Below, one piece after another: positions 9,366 to 17,002 of a stretch of DNA of 64,000 nucleotides. Below the pieces are notes generated by a model, which saw nothing but the letters and a program-made list of their open reading frames with translations, ran no database searches and was not told the DNA's origin. Each line of letters opens with the position of its first letter. Positions within the stretch are counted from its first letter, which is position 1. A program made the position numbers and the translations under genes. Source of the stretch: Novosphingobium sp. Leaf2 (lineage in GTDB: Bacteria > Pseudomonadota > Alphaproteobacteria > Sphingomonadales > Sphingomonadaceae); contig NZ_LMJY01000021.1 of the NCBI RefSeq assembly GCF_001421325.1, forward strand, positions 80,479 to 144,478, given 5' to 3'.

Positions 9366-10277
9366 TCAGAAATATCCCTCCTGCTTCTTCTTTTCCATGC
9401 CCGCGCCGCCCGCGTCCTTGTCGATCGCGCGGCCCTGCCGCTCCGACGTCGTGGTCAGCAGCATTTCCTGGATAACCTGCGGCAAGGTCGCCGCCTCGCT
9501 TTCTACCGCGCCGGTCAACGGATAGCAGCCCAGAGTGCGGAAGCGGATCGAACGTTCCACGGGCACTTCGCCCGGCGCCAGCGGAAAGCGGTCGTCGTCC
9601 ACCATCAGCAACATCCCGTCGCGCTCCACCGTCGGGCGCTTGGCGGCGAAATACAGCGGTACGATCGGCACATCGTTCAGGTGGATGTACTGCCAGATGT
9701 CCAGCTCGGTCCAGTTACTGATCGGGAACACGCGAATGCTCTCGCCCTTGGCCTTTCGGGCATTGTAGAGGTTCCACAATTCGGGCCGCTGGTTCTTGGG
9801 GTCCCAACCGTGCGAGGCGGTGCGAAACGAGAAGATGCGCTCCTTGGCCCGGCTCTTTTCCTCGTCACGCCGGGCTCCGCCAAACGCTGCGTCAAAGCCG
9901 TAGAGGTTGAGCGCCTGCTTCAACCCTTCGGTCTTCCACATGTCGGTGTGCAGCGCGCCATGATCGAACGGGTTGATGCCCCGGTCCATCGCTTCCTGGT
10001 TGCGATAGACCAGCAGTTCCATCCCGCTCTCGGCGGCCATCCTGTCGCGCAGCTTGTACATTTCCTGGAACTTCCAGGTGGTATCGACGTGCAGCAGCGG
10101 GAAGGGCGGCGGCGAGGGATAAAAGGCCTTTCGCGCCAGATGCAGCATGACGGCCGAATCCTTGCCGACCGAATACAGCATCACCGGCTTGTCCGCCTCG
10201 GCCACGACCTCGCGCAGGATATGGATGCTCTCGGCCTCCAGTCGTTCGAGGTGCGTCAGAGTCTGTGCGTTGACCAC
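9366..10277 (-). CDS. cysD: Sulfate adenylyltransferase subunit 2 (CysD)
   Basis: The protein has 303 residues from a GTG start at 10277 with a good AGGAGAG site a few bases upstream. The PP-loop ATP-pyrophosphatase motif [11 protein letters not shown] is near residue 35, and DIWQYI and [11 protein letters not shown] are characteristic of CysD. It catalyses adenylylation of sulfate to APS together with the GTPase CysN. It is the first gene of the cys operon; its promoter region is shared with the divergent LuxR-type gene at 10363. Confidence 0.97.
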   Translation of the reverse strand: MVNAQTLTHLERLEAESIHILREVVAEADKPVMLYSVGKDSAVMLHLARKAFYPSPPPFPLLHVDTTWKFQEMYKLRDRMAAESGMELLVYRNQEAMDRGINPFDHGALHTDMWKTEGLKQALNLYGFDAAFGGARRDEEKSRAKERIFSFRTASHGWDPKNQRPELWNLYNARKAKGESIRVFPISNWTELDIWQYIHLNDVPIVPLYFAAKRPTVERDGMLLMVDDDRFPLAPGEVPVERSIRFRTLGCYPLTGAVESEAATLPQVIQEMLLTTTSERQGRAIDKDAGGAGMEKKKQEGYF

Positions 10278-10311
10278 TCGTCTCTCCTAAATCACGCCGG
10301 GTCCGGTAGCA

Positions 10312-10321
10312 GAAACGTTTC
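10312..10321. promoter_or_regulatory. Palindrome GAAACGTTTC in the cysD/LuxR divergent promoter
   Basis: A perfect 10-bp palindrome lies in the 85-bp gap between the start codons of cysD (-) and the LuxR-type regulator (+), 34 bases upstream of the cysD GTG. Its position suits an operator controlling either gene. No regulator can be assigned from sequence alone. Confidence 0.35.
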
Positions 10322-10362
10322 CGATACTGGACCTCCCATATGGTAGGGTTTAGGTTAATGTC

Positions 10363-11421
10363 ATGCGGCCGGACGACAGCACTCTCCTCACAGCATTGCA
10401 CCAGGGGGTGTTCGACCAGCCCTTGTGGGCGGGCTTTCTCGACAATCTGCGGGCGCGCACGGGTGCACACCATGCAGCCCTGCTGCTGCGCCCGATCGGC
10501 GAAAACACGCTGGTTCAGCTGTTTTCCGGCAATTTGCTCCCGCCGCCCGTGCAGCGCCTTCTGCGCGATGCTGCCGATGCTGATCGCGCGCCGGGTCGCC
10601 AGATGCGCGAAGACAGGGTTTATGCGCTGCAAGAAATGCTCGACCAACCCCGCGCGCTGGAGGCCCAACTTGAGGGTCGGATCATGCGGATTGCGGAGCG
10701 TGGCGGGCTGGATGCGTGGCTGTGCTGCATCGGCGGTCGCGAGACAAGCTGGGCGGTGGTGAGTGCATTGCTGACGGACTTGGCGTCGCATGTGCGCGTG
10801 GCGTTGCGCACGTTCGTGGCGCTGGAGCGGCAACGCTTCGACCCGGCGCTTTCATCCGAAGCGTACAGGCCACTCGATTACGGTTGGGCCACGCTTGACG
10901 GGCGTTGCCGTATCGTTGACTCCAGTGCGGGCATGGGCCGGTTGTTTCAGCGATCGCATGCCCTGCGGCGGGGGCGGTATGACCGGCTGACCCCGGCATC
11001 GCCGGCGGCGGATCGCGAACTGACCGCCTTGGTCAGACGCTTTGCCGAGGACCCCGAGGCCAGACCGCGCGCGATCACGCTCAGCCGCGATCCGCTGATC
11101 GACATGTTGGTGCGGCCGATCCGGAACCGCTCGCCGTCCACCAGCGCGTCGCCGATAGCCATCGTCTATGTCAAAGCGGATCGCTGGTCACATGCGGACC
11201 GATGCACCCAGCTGGTGGATCTGTTCGGCCTTTTGCCCAGCGAAGCGCGGCTGGCATGGGCAATTGCGCAGGGGCAGTCGATCGCGCAAGCTGCCGCCGA
11301 TCTGGGCCTCACAATCGAGACGGCGCGCAACTATTCCAAGAAGATCTACGCAAAGACCGGATCGCGCGGACAGGCGGATCTGGTCCGCCATATCCTCACC
11401 AGCATGCTGGCGCTGGCCTGA
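10363..11421 (+). CDS. LuxR-type helix-turn-helix transcriptional regulator
   Basis: This is a 352-residue protein with a C-terminal LuxR/GerE DNA-binding domain: LFGLLPSEARLAWAIAQGQ, then the recognition helix region LGLTIETARNYSKKIYAKTG (about 290-340). The ~280 residues before it show no motif of an acyl-homoserine-lactone, receiver or ATPase domain that I recognise; the start (LLTALHQGVFDQPLWAGFLD) resembles the N-terminus of many orphan sphingomonad LuxR proteins. It is divergent from cysD, so a link to sulfur metabolism is possible but unproven. Confidence 0.83.
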   Translation: MRPDDSTLLTALHQGVFDQPLWAGFLDNLRARTGAHHAALLLRPIGENTLVQLFSGNLLPPPVQRLLRDAADADRAPGRQMREDRVYALQEMLDQPRALEAQLEGRIMRIAERGGLDAWLCCIGGRETSWAVVSALLTDLASHVRVALRTFVALERQRFDPALSSEAYRPLDYGWATLDGRCRIVDSSAGMGRLFQRSHALRRGRYDRLTPASPAADRELTALVRRFAEDPEARPRAITLSRDPLIDMLVRPIRNRSPSTSASPIAIVYVKADRWSHADRCTQLVDLFGLLPSEARLAWAIAQGQSIAQAAADLGLTIETARNYSKKIYAKTGSRGQADLVRHILTSMLALA

Positions 11422-11429
11422 CCGGGCAA

Positions 11430-12125
11430 TCAGATGGACGCGTCGAGCCGCTGCATGATCTCGCGGCGCCGGCGCTGGGCTTCGAACCGGGCGCGTTCCG
11501 GGTCGCCATCCAGAATGGCGGCGATGATCGCGCGCCGCTCCCGCTGCCAGCGCAGCGTGCCCTCTTTCCCGCCATAGACAGGGCCGCGCGGATATTCGGC
11601 GTAATGATGGACGGCAACGCGCGATAACAGCTCCATCAGGGGGCGATCCACCAGCAAGTACAGAATATCGAGCATACGTTGATCGAAATCGCCGCGCTGG
11701 CGTGCCGTGTTGCGCTCGCCGATCGATTCGGCGAGCGCCGCCAGCTGTCCCAGCAGCGCTTCGTCAGTGCCGCGCGCGGCGGCGGCCATGAGTTCGCAAT
11801 CCAGCAAGGTGATGATGTCGATCGCCTCGGGGTGCGCCGAATGGTGCAGCGCCAGGAACCCGGAAATGGCGCGGCTCAGCCCTTCCGCAGCCGGACGCGT
11901 GCCGTAATAGCCGCCGCCGGGCCCCCTGCGAACCTGCAGAAAGCCTTCGTGCTCCAGCACACGCGCCGCCTGTTGTACGGTGACGATCCCCACGCCCAAT
12001 ACCTTGGCGAGATCGGGCAGGGAGCCGATCTGGGCCTCCGGCGGCTGCGCGAGGATCATTTCCCGCAGCCTTGCCACAGCCGCGTTGACCAGACCTTCTC
12101 GGGAATTGTGCTTGCGAATGCTCAT
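11430..12125 (-). CDS. GntR family regulator with FCD-type ligand domain
   Basis: The protein has 231 residues from ATG 12125, chosen because AAGGAG lies just upstream; a longer ORF to 12212 lacks a ribosome-binding site. The winged HTH is at the N-terminus (LPDLAKVLGVGIVTVQQAARVLEHEGFLQVRRGPGG, given in two parts: helix LAKVLGVGIVTVQQAARVL and wing LQVRRGPGG), with GGYYG after it, followed by an all-helical FCD-like domain (about 80-225). It is divergent from pntAA with a 226-bp gap, so it may regulate the transhydrogenase, itself, or both. Ligand unknown. Confidence 0.83.
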   Translation of the reverse strand: MSIRKHNSREGLVNAAVARLREMILAQPPEAQIGSLPDLAKVLGVGIVTVQQAARVLEHEGFLQVRRGPGGGYYGTRPAAEGLSRAISGFLALHHSAHPEAIDIITLLDCELMAAAARGTDEALLGQLAALAESIGERNTARQRGDFDQRMLDILYLLVDRPLMELLSRVAVHHYAEYPRGPVYGGKEGTLRWQRERRAIIAAILDGDPERARFEAQRRRREIMQRLDASI

Positions 12126-12204
12126 CGTGCTCCTTCGAACTGGCGGGAATGCGTCCATAGCCGCTTTCGAAGCAAAATGGCATCGCAGCAGCGATCGACG
12201 AATT

Positions 12205-12214
12205 ACATGCATGT
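12205..12214. promoter_or_regulatory. Palindrome ACATGCATGT upstream of the GntR/pnt divergent genes
   Basis: A perfect 10-bp palindrome with near-symmetric AT flanks lies in the 226-bp intergenic region between the GntR gene (start 12125) and pntAA (start 12352). Dimeric GntR proteins bind such dyads. No second copy was noticed nearby. Nothing else is evident in this gap apart from presumptive promoters. Confidence 0.35.
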
Positions 12215-12351
12215 TAATGGTCGCCCTATCACTTATCAGACTTTACCTCGGGGGATTATAATGGATAATGGGCCTATTAAAGGGCTGGAGCAAAGCCGAG
12301 CCTGTTGGAACCGCAGCGCGGTGACGACAGCCGTCGTTTGGGGAAGATGCA

Positions 12352-13491
12352 GTGAAAATCGGCATTTTAAGGGAATTCACGCCTGGCGAGCATCGCGTTG
12401 CGACCACGCCGTCGGCGGTCACACGCTTTACGAAGCTGGGCGTTGCGATACTGGTCGAAGCCGGTGCGGGACAGCGCGCCGGTTTTCCCGACGATGCGTA
12501 CACGGCGCAGGGTGCAACGATCGTTTCGCGCGACCAGGCGCTTGCCGCTGATGCCATCCTGACCGTTCGTCCGCCCGCGCCCGCTGACATTGCCGGCATC
12601 CGGGCCGGCACCAGGCTGATCGGCGGCCTTGCGCCCTATGCCGATCCGGCGCGTCTGGCCGCCTATGCCGACCTTGGCATCGCGGCGATGGCGCTGGAAC
12701 TGCTGCCACGCACGACCCGCGCGCAGGCGATGGATATCCTTTCCAGCCAGGCTAACCTCGCCGGCTATCACGCGGTTGTGCGTGCTGCCACCCAGCTCAA
12801 CCGCTGCCTGCCGATGATGACCACCGCTGCCGGTTCCATTCCTGCGGCCAAGGCGTTCGTCATGGGCGTGGGCGTTGCCGGCTTGCAGGCCATCGCCACC
12901 GCCCGCCGGCTCGGCGCTATCGTCTCCGCCACCGACGTGCGGCCCGAAACGCGCGAACAGATCCAGTCGCTCGGCGCCAAGCCGATCTTCGAGGAGATCG
13001 GCGAAGGCGACGAGATTACTGCGGCGAGCGGCGGCTATGCCGGCGAGATGAGCGAAGCCTACCGCCAGCGCCAGGCCGCGCTGGTCTCTGGCCATATCAC
13101 CAATCAGGACATCGTCATCACCACCGCGCTGATCCCCGGTCGCGCGGCGCCGTGCCTTGTCAGCGACGCGCAGATCGCCGCGATGAAGCCGGGATCGGTG
13201 ATCGTCGATCTCGCCGCTGAAAATGGCGGCAATGTCGAAGGTGTCGTTGCAGGCGATATGGTCGAGCGGCACGGCGTGATTATTATCGGCCTTACCGATG
13301 GTGCATCGCGCATGGCAGTGGATGCGTCCAACCTTTTCGCGCGCAACTGCTACAATTTCATCGAGGCATTCTGGGACAAGGGCGCCAACACGCTGGCGAT
13401 GCCGGCGGAGGATGCCCTTGTCGAAGCCACGCTGCTGACGCGGGACGGTCGGATCGTGCATCCGCGCTTCGCCCAGCCAATCGCCGCCTGA
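12352..13491 (+). CDS. pntAA: NAD(P) transhydrogenase subunit alpha part 1 (PntAA)
   Basis: The protein has 379 residues from a GTG start at 12352. It begins MKIGILREFTPGEHRVA, the hallmark of the alanine dehydrogenase/transhydrogenase alpha fold, and contains the NAD-binding glycine motif VMGVGVAGLQAIATARRLGA (residues about 165-184). This is the cytosolic NAD(H)-binding dI component. The split alpha subunit (dI separate from the short membrane part) is the usual alphaproteobacterial arrangement. The complex at the inner membrane uses proton motive force to drive NADPH formation from NADH. Confidence 0.97.
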   Translation: MKIGILREFTPGEHRVATTPSAVTRFTKLGVAILVEAGAGQRAGFPDDAYTAQGATIVSRDQALAADAILTVRPPAPADIAGIRAGTRLIGGLAPYADPARLAAYADLGIAAMALELLPRTTRAQAMDILSSQANLAGYHAVVRAATQLNRCLPMMTTAAGSIPAAKAFVMGVGVAGLQAIATARRLGAIVSATDVRPETREQIQSLGAKPIFEEIGEGDEITAASGGYAGEMSEAYRQRQAALVSGHITNQDIVITTALIPGRAAPCLVSDAQIAAMKPGSVIVDLAAENGGNVEGVVAGDMVERHGVIIIGLTDGASRMAVDASNLFARNCYNFIEAFWDKGANTLAMPAEDALVEATLLTRDGRIVHPRFAQPIAA

Positions 13492-13514
13492 CGATCCTGC
13501 GGGGGGACACATAC

Positions 13515-13805
13515 ATGACCGCGCTCAATCCAGACTATCTGTTCGTCTTCATCATGGCGGCCTTTCTGGGCTTCCAGCTGATCAAGAAAGTATCGCCGCT
13601 GCTGCATTCGCCGCTGATGTCGCTGACCAACGCGATCGCCGCTGTGGTGATCGTGGGGGCCATCGCCGTCACCGGTGGGGCGGGGGCGACCCCGCTCGCC
13701 AAGACGCTGGGGTTCATCGCCGTGTTCTGCGCGACGGTGAACCTGGTGTCCGGCTTCATGATCACCGACCGCATGCTCAAGATGTTCAAGCGGAAGGGGA
13801 GCTGA
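13515..13805 (+). CDS. pntAB: NAD(P) transhydrogenase subunit alpha part 2 (PntAB)
   Basis: This is a 96-residue membrane protein forming the first part of the proton-translocating dII domain. Three or four hydrophobic helices are visible (YLFVFIMAAFLGFQLIKK; LTNAIAAVVIVGAIAVTGG; TLGFIAVFCATVNLVSGF), and the ending FMITDRMLKMFKRK matches the conserved PntAB terminus. It sits 23 bases after pntAA and 5 bases before pntB in the same operon. Confidence 0.96.
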   Translation: MTALNPDYLFVFIMAAFLGFQLIKKVSPLLHSPLMSLTNAIAAVVIVGAIAVTGGAGATPLAKTLGFIAVFCATVNLVSGFMITDRMLKMFKRKGS

Positions 13806-13810
13806 TCGCC

Positions 13811-15202
13811 GTGGACGCATTCATTCCCTTCGCCGCCATCGCCGCATCGGCCCTTTTCATCCTGTCCCTGATGTGGATGAGCCACCCCAGCACAGCGCGG
13901 CGCGGCGTGCGCGCGGGCGAGATCGGCATGGCCATCGCCATCGTCGGCGCGCTCGTCCAGCATGAGGTGGTCGATTACCACCTGATCATCATCGCGATGA
14001 TCGCGGGTTGTGCCGTCGGCATACCGATGGCGCTGCTGATGCCCATGACAGCGATCCCGCAGCGCACGGCCATGTCCCACGCCTTTGGCGCGCTGGCCGT
14101 CGGCCTGATCGGCGCGGCTGAGTTCTACAAGCACGCCCAGCCGCAGTTTGCCGGCGGCTTCGTTCTGTGGGCGCTGATGTTCGAAATGCTGCTGGGCTTC
14201 CTTACGTGCACAGCATCGGTCGTCGCTTTCGGCAAGCTGCAGGAAATCCTGCCGACCAGAGCCATCGTGTTTCCCGGCCAGCGCATCGTCAATGGCCTGG
14301 TCGCACTGGCAACCGTCGCGGTCGCGGCCACCCTCGCGCTCGATCCCACGCAGACGTATCTGTTCCCGGTGTTCGTGGGGCTGGCGCTGCTGTTCGGCGT
14401 GCTGCTGGTCATCCCGATCGGCGGCGCGGACATGCCCACTGTGATCGCGCTGCTGAACAGTTATGCCGGGCTTGCCGCATCGGCGATGGGCTTTGCGTTG
14501 GGCAACAAGCTGCTGATCGTGGCGGGCGCGCTGGACGGCGCATCGGGCTTCATCCTGGCGCTGGTGATGTGCAAGGCGATGAACCGCAGCTTCGCCAACG
14601 TGATGTTCGGCGGCTTCGGCGCCGTGGCGGCCAGCAGCGCGGGCGGGAAGGACGACCGCGTCGTACGCTCCGCCTCGGCCGAGGAAGCGGCGCTGCAGAT
14701 GGAAAACGCCTCCAGCGTCGTCGTCATTCCCGGATACGGCATGGCGGTGAGCCAGGCGCAGCACAAGGTCAGCGAGCTGTATCAGGCGCTGACCAAAAAA
14801 GGCGTGGACGTGAAATTTGCGATCCACCCCGTGGCGGGCCGCATGCCCGGCCACATGAACGTGCTGCTGGCCGAAGCCAACGTCCCTTACGAACAACTGG
14901 TCGAACTGGACGACATCAACCCGGACATGCCGCAAACGGACATCGCACTGATCATCGGTGCGAACGACACGATCAACCCGTCCGCGCGCGACGATCCGGG
15001 CAGCGCGATCGCCGGCATGCCGATCATTGAGGCGGACCGCGCCCGCTCGGTGTTCATCATCAAGCGCTCGATGAACGCCGGCTTCGCGGGCATCGACAAT
15101 CCGATCTACTACAACGCCAACACGCAGATGCTGTTCGGCGATGCAAAAGACATGGTCGGCGCCATCGCCAAGGAACTGTCGGGCGGCGGATCGGGCCACT
15201 GA
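13811..15202 (+). CDS. pntB: NAD(P) transhydrogenase subunit beta (PntB)
   Basis: The protein has 463 residues from a GTG start at 13811. The N-terminal ~260 residues are about nine membrane helices (rest of dII), and the C-terminal ~180 form the NADP(H)-binding dIII with VVIPGYGMAVSQAQH, FAIHPVAGRMPGHMN and the GANDTINP loop that clamps NADP. It completes the pntAA-pntAB-pntB operon. The dIII module packs against PntAA for hydride transfer. Confidence 0.97.
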   Translation: MDAFIPFAAIAASALFILSLMWMSHPSTARRGVRAGEIGMAIAIVGALVQHEVVDYHLIIIAMIAGCAVGIPMALLMPMTAIPQRTAMSHAFGALAVGLIGAAEFYKHAQPQFAGGFVLWALMFEMLLGFLTCTASVVAFGKLQEILPTRAIVFPGQRIVNGLVALATVAVAATLALDPTQTYLFPVFVGLALLFGVLLVIPIGGADMPTVIALLNSYAGLAASAMGFALGNKLLIVAGALDGASGFILALVMCKAMNRSFANVMFGGFGAVAASSAGGKDDRVVRSASAEEAALQMENASSVVVIPGYGMAVSQAQHKVSELYQALTKKGVDVKFAIHPVAGRMPGHMNVLLAEANVPYEQLVELDDINPDMPQTDIALIIGANDTINPSARDDPGSAIAGMPIIEADRARSVFIIKRSMNAGFAGIDNPIYYNANTQMLFGDAKDMVGAIAKELSGGGSGH

Positions 15203-15259
15203 GCACGCGCCAGGCAGCGGGCCGTCGCGCAAATACCCGCGGCGCCCGCGCCGTTCTCA

Positions 15260-15886
15260 TCACGTCAATGGAATTGCAAACTCCGGATCGGCTTTCGCCA
15301 TGGCGCGCTGGAATGCCGGGCGCTCGCCGATACGCTGCAGATACGCCAGGATATTCGGGTAGGGCGCCATGTCACGGGGCGCAAATACGCGCATCGTCGT
15401 CAACGGGAACAGCGTCAGGATGTCCGCCGCAGTGAAGTGCGGCCCGGCCAGATAGGGTGCTTCGCCCAGCCGTGCTTCGACTTGATCGTAGGCATTGTCC
15501 AGGCGCGCGCCCAGCGCGCCGAGGTCCGTGCCGGTCATGTGTGCCACCAGGCTGAGCATCCCTGCCGGCATGAACGAGCCGTTGGCGAAATGGAACCAGT
15601 AGAGATAATCGGTGTAGTGCGGTTGACCCGGCGCGATGCTGAGCCGGCCTCCACCATACGTTGCGATGATGTATTCGATGATCGCTGCGGATTCGCCCAG
15701 CACCAGATCGCCGTCGGTGATGACAGGGGCGGTGCCTGATGGCGACAGCGCCTTGTAATCGGCAGGTGCAAGCCGGCTCTGAGGGTCGCGCTCGTAGTGT
15801 TTGAGCGCGTAATCTATGCCCAGTTCCTCACAAAGCCAGACGATCCGGTCGGACTGCGAAATGCCCAGATGATGGACGGTCAGCAT
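15260..15886 (-). CDS. Glutathione S-transferase family protein
   Basis: This is a 208-residue cytosolic GST. The N-terminal thioredoxin-like domain shows the pattern TVHHLGISQSDRIVWLCEEL and the GSH-binding ESAAIIEYI (about 65-73, the Glu-Ser pair). The C-terminal helical domain includes the N-capping motif FTAADILTLFPL. ATG 15886 follows CAGGAGAT. Detoxification or isomerase activity cannot be chosen from sequence. It lies 16 bases downstream of an SDR on the same strand and may be co-transcribed with it. Confidence 0.9.
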   Translation of the reverse strand: MLTVHHLGISQSDRIVWLCEELGIDYALKHYERDPQSRLAPADYKALSPSGTAPVITDGDLVLGESAAIIEYIIATYGGGRLSIAPGQPHYTDYLYWFHFANGSFMPAGMLSLVAHMTGTDLGALGARLDNAYDQVEARLGEAPYLAGPHFTAADILTLFPLTTMRVFAPRDMAPYPNILAYLQRIGERPAFQRAMAKADPEFAIPLT

Positions 15887-15902
15887 CGCTTTTATCTCCT
15901 GT

Positions 15903-16814
15903 TTATGATGTCAACATAGTCGACGGATCAATTCCGGTCATCGCCACTGACATGTCCCATAGCCGTTTTCCGATAGCAGGATCGCGCGCCGCCTGGCTGA
16001 GTTTGGCCGGACCCGAAGGCCCGCGCCATTCGCCAATACCCGTTGGACCATAATACCCCCCCGGCGTTACCGGCCCGGCAGCAGCGTGCAAGGTCGGCCA
16101 TGCGCCCATCGCGGCGGTGTTGATGAACGGCTTGGCGACCGCAAACAACAGCGCCTCGAACCCCAGATGCCGCATCAATTCGGTGGAGGCGATACCCGGA
16201 TGGCAACCGACCGCGGTGACTGGCGATCCCGCCGCGCGCAGCCGCCGGTCCAGTTCCACCAGAAACGCCGCATTGGCGAACTTGCTGGCGGCATAGCGGA
16301 CATATCTGCCATAGTGCCGATCGGCATTGATGTCGTCCCAGTCGATCCGCCCGGACTTGTGGGCAATGCTGCTGGTGACGACCACGCGCGAACCAGGCCG
16401 TTCGGCAAGCTTGGCCAGGATAAGCCCTGTCAGCGCAAAACATCCCAGATGATTGACGCCGAACTGCAGTTCGTATCCTTGTGCGGTGCGCGATAGCGGC
16501 GGCATCATCACCCCGGCGTTGTTCACCAGTACATCGATATGCGGCTCGTCATTCACGATCTGCGCCGCGCGCTTCACGCTATCGAGATCGGCCTGGTCAA
16601 GCGGCAGGAAGCCAAGATCGGCGCCATGCACGTGCGCGCGGATGTTCGCCATCGCCGCCATCGCTTTGGTCTCATCACGGCAGGCCAGCACTACCCGCGC
16701 ACCCTGGCGCGCCAGCACCAGCGACGTGCGATAGCCCAGCCCGGCATTGGCGCCCGTCACGACAAAACATTTGCCGGCCTGCTTGCCGACATTCGTGTCC
16801 GTGAAGCCGCCCAT
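15903..16814 (-). CDS. SDR family NAD(P)-dependent oxidoreductase
   Basis: This 303-residue short-chain dehydrogenase/reductase resembles the retinol-dehydrogenase/WW-domain oxidoreductase-like subgroup. It has VTGANAGLGYRT (cofactor glycine motif, near residue 20), VNNAGVMMPP, and the active-site YVRYAASKFAN (Tyr-x3-Lys). AAGGAGG precedes ATG 16814. It pairs with the GST gene. Substrate unknown. Confidence 0.9.
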   Translation of the reverse strand: MGGFTDTNVGKQAGKCFVVTGANAGLGYRTSLVLARQGARVVLACRDETKAMAAMANIRAHVHGADLGFLPLDQADLDSVKRAAQIVNDEPHIDVLVNNAGVMMPPLSRTAQGYELQFGVNHLGCFALTGLILAKLAERPGSRVVVTSSIAHKSGRIDWDDINADRHYGRYVRYAASKFANAAFLVELDRRLRAAGSPVTAVGCHPGIASTELMRHLGFEALLFAVAKPFINTAAMGAWPTLHAAAGPVTPGGYYGPTGIGEWRGPSGPAKLSQAARDPAIGKRLWDMSVAMTGIDPSTMLTS

Positions 16815-16886
16815 GCATCGCCCTCCTTTTATCCTGGCGAACCTTAGGGCGCTATCGAGCTGCCGTCCAACATGGTCTGAATGCGC

Positions 16887-16905
16887 TCCACCGACCGTCG
16901 GTGGA
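16887..16905. promoter_or_regulatory. 19-bp palindrome in the SDR/DUF3857 divergent promoter
   Basis: TCCACCGAC-C-GTCGGTGGA is a perfect inverted repeat (9-bp arms, 1-bp centre) in the 188-bp gap between the SDR start (16814, -) and the DUF3857 start (17003, +). Size and symmetry are typical of an operator for a dimeric repressor. No regulator gene is adjacent. It overlaps the spurious upstream GTG at 16901, which supports the later start of the DUF3857 gene. Confidence 0.45.
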
Positions 16906-17002
16906 TCTTAGGCTTTTCGCAAAAGCGGGGGGCAGCCACGACAGCAAACGCTTGCTAATCCCGCAGCTGCAGACATTATGGCGCGGGCTCAGGGGGAATG
17001 AC

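Noticed and set aside
7840..9525. 561-residue plus-strand open frame over cysNC
   Set aside because: Antisense shadow of a clearly recognised gene; no domain seen.
16901..17002. GTG start at 16901 for the DUF3857 protein
   Set aside because: It lies inside a 19-bp palindrome; the GTG at 17003 has AGGGGG upstream and begins directly with a signal peptide.
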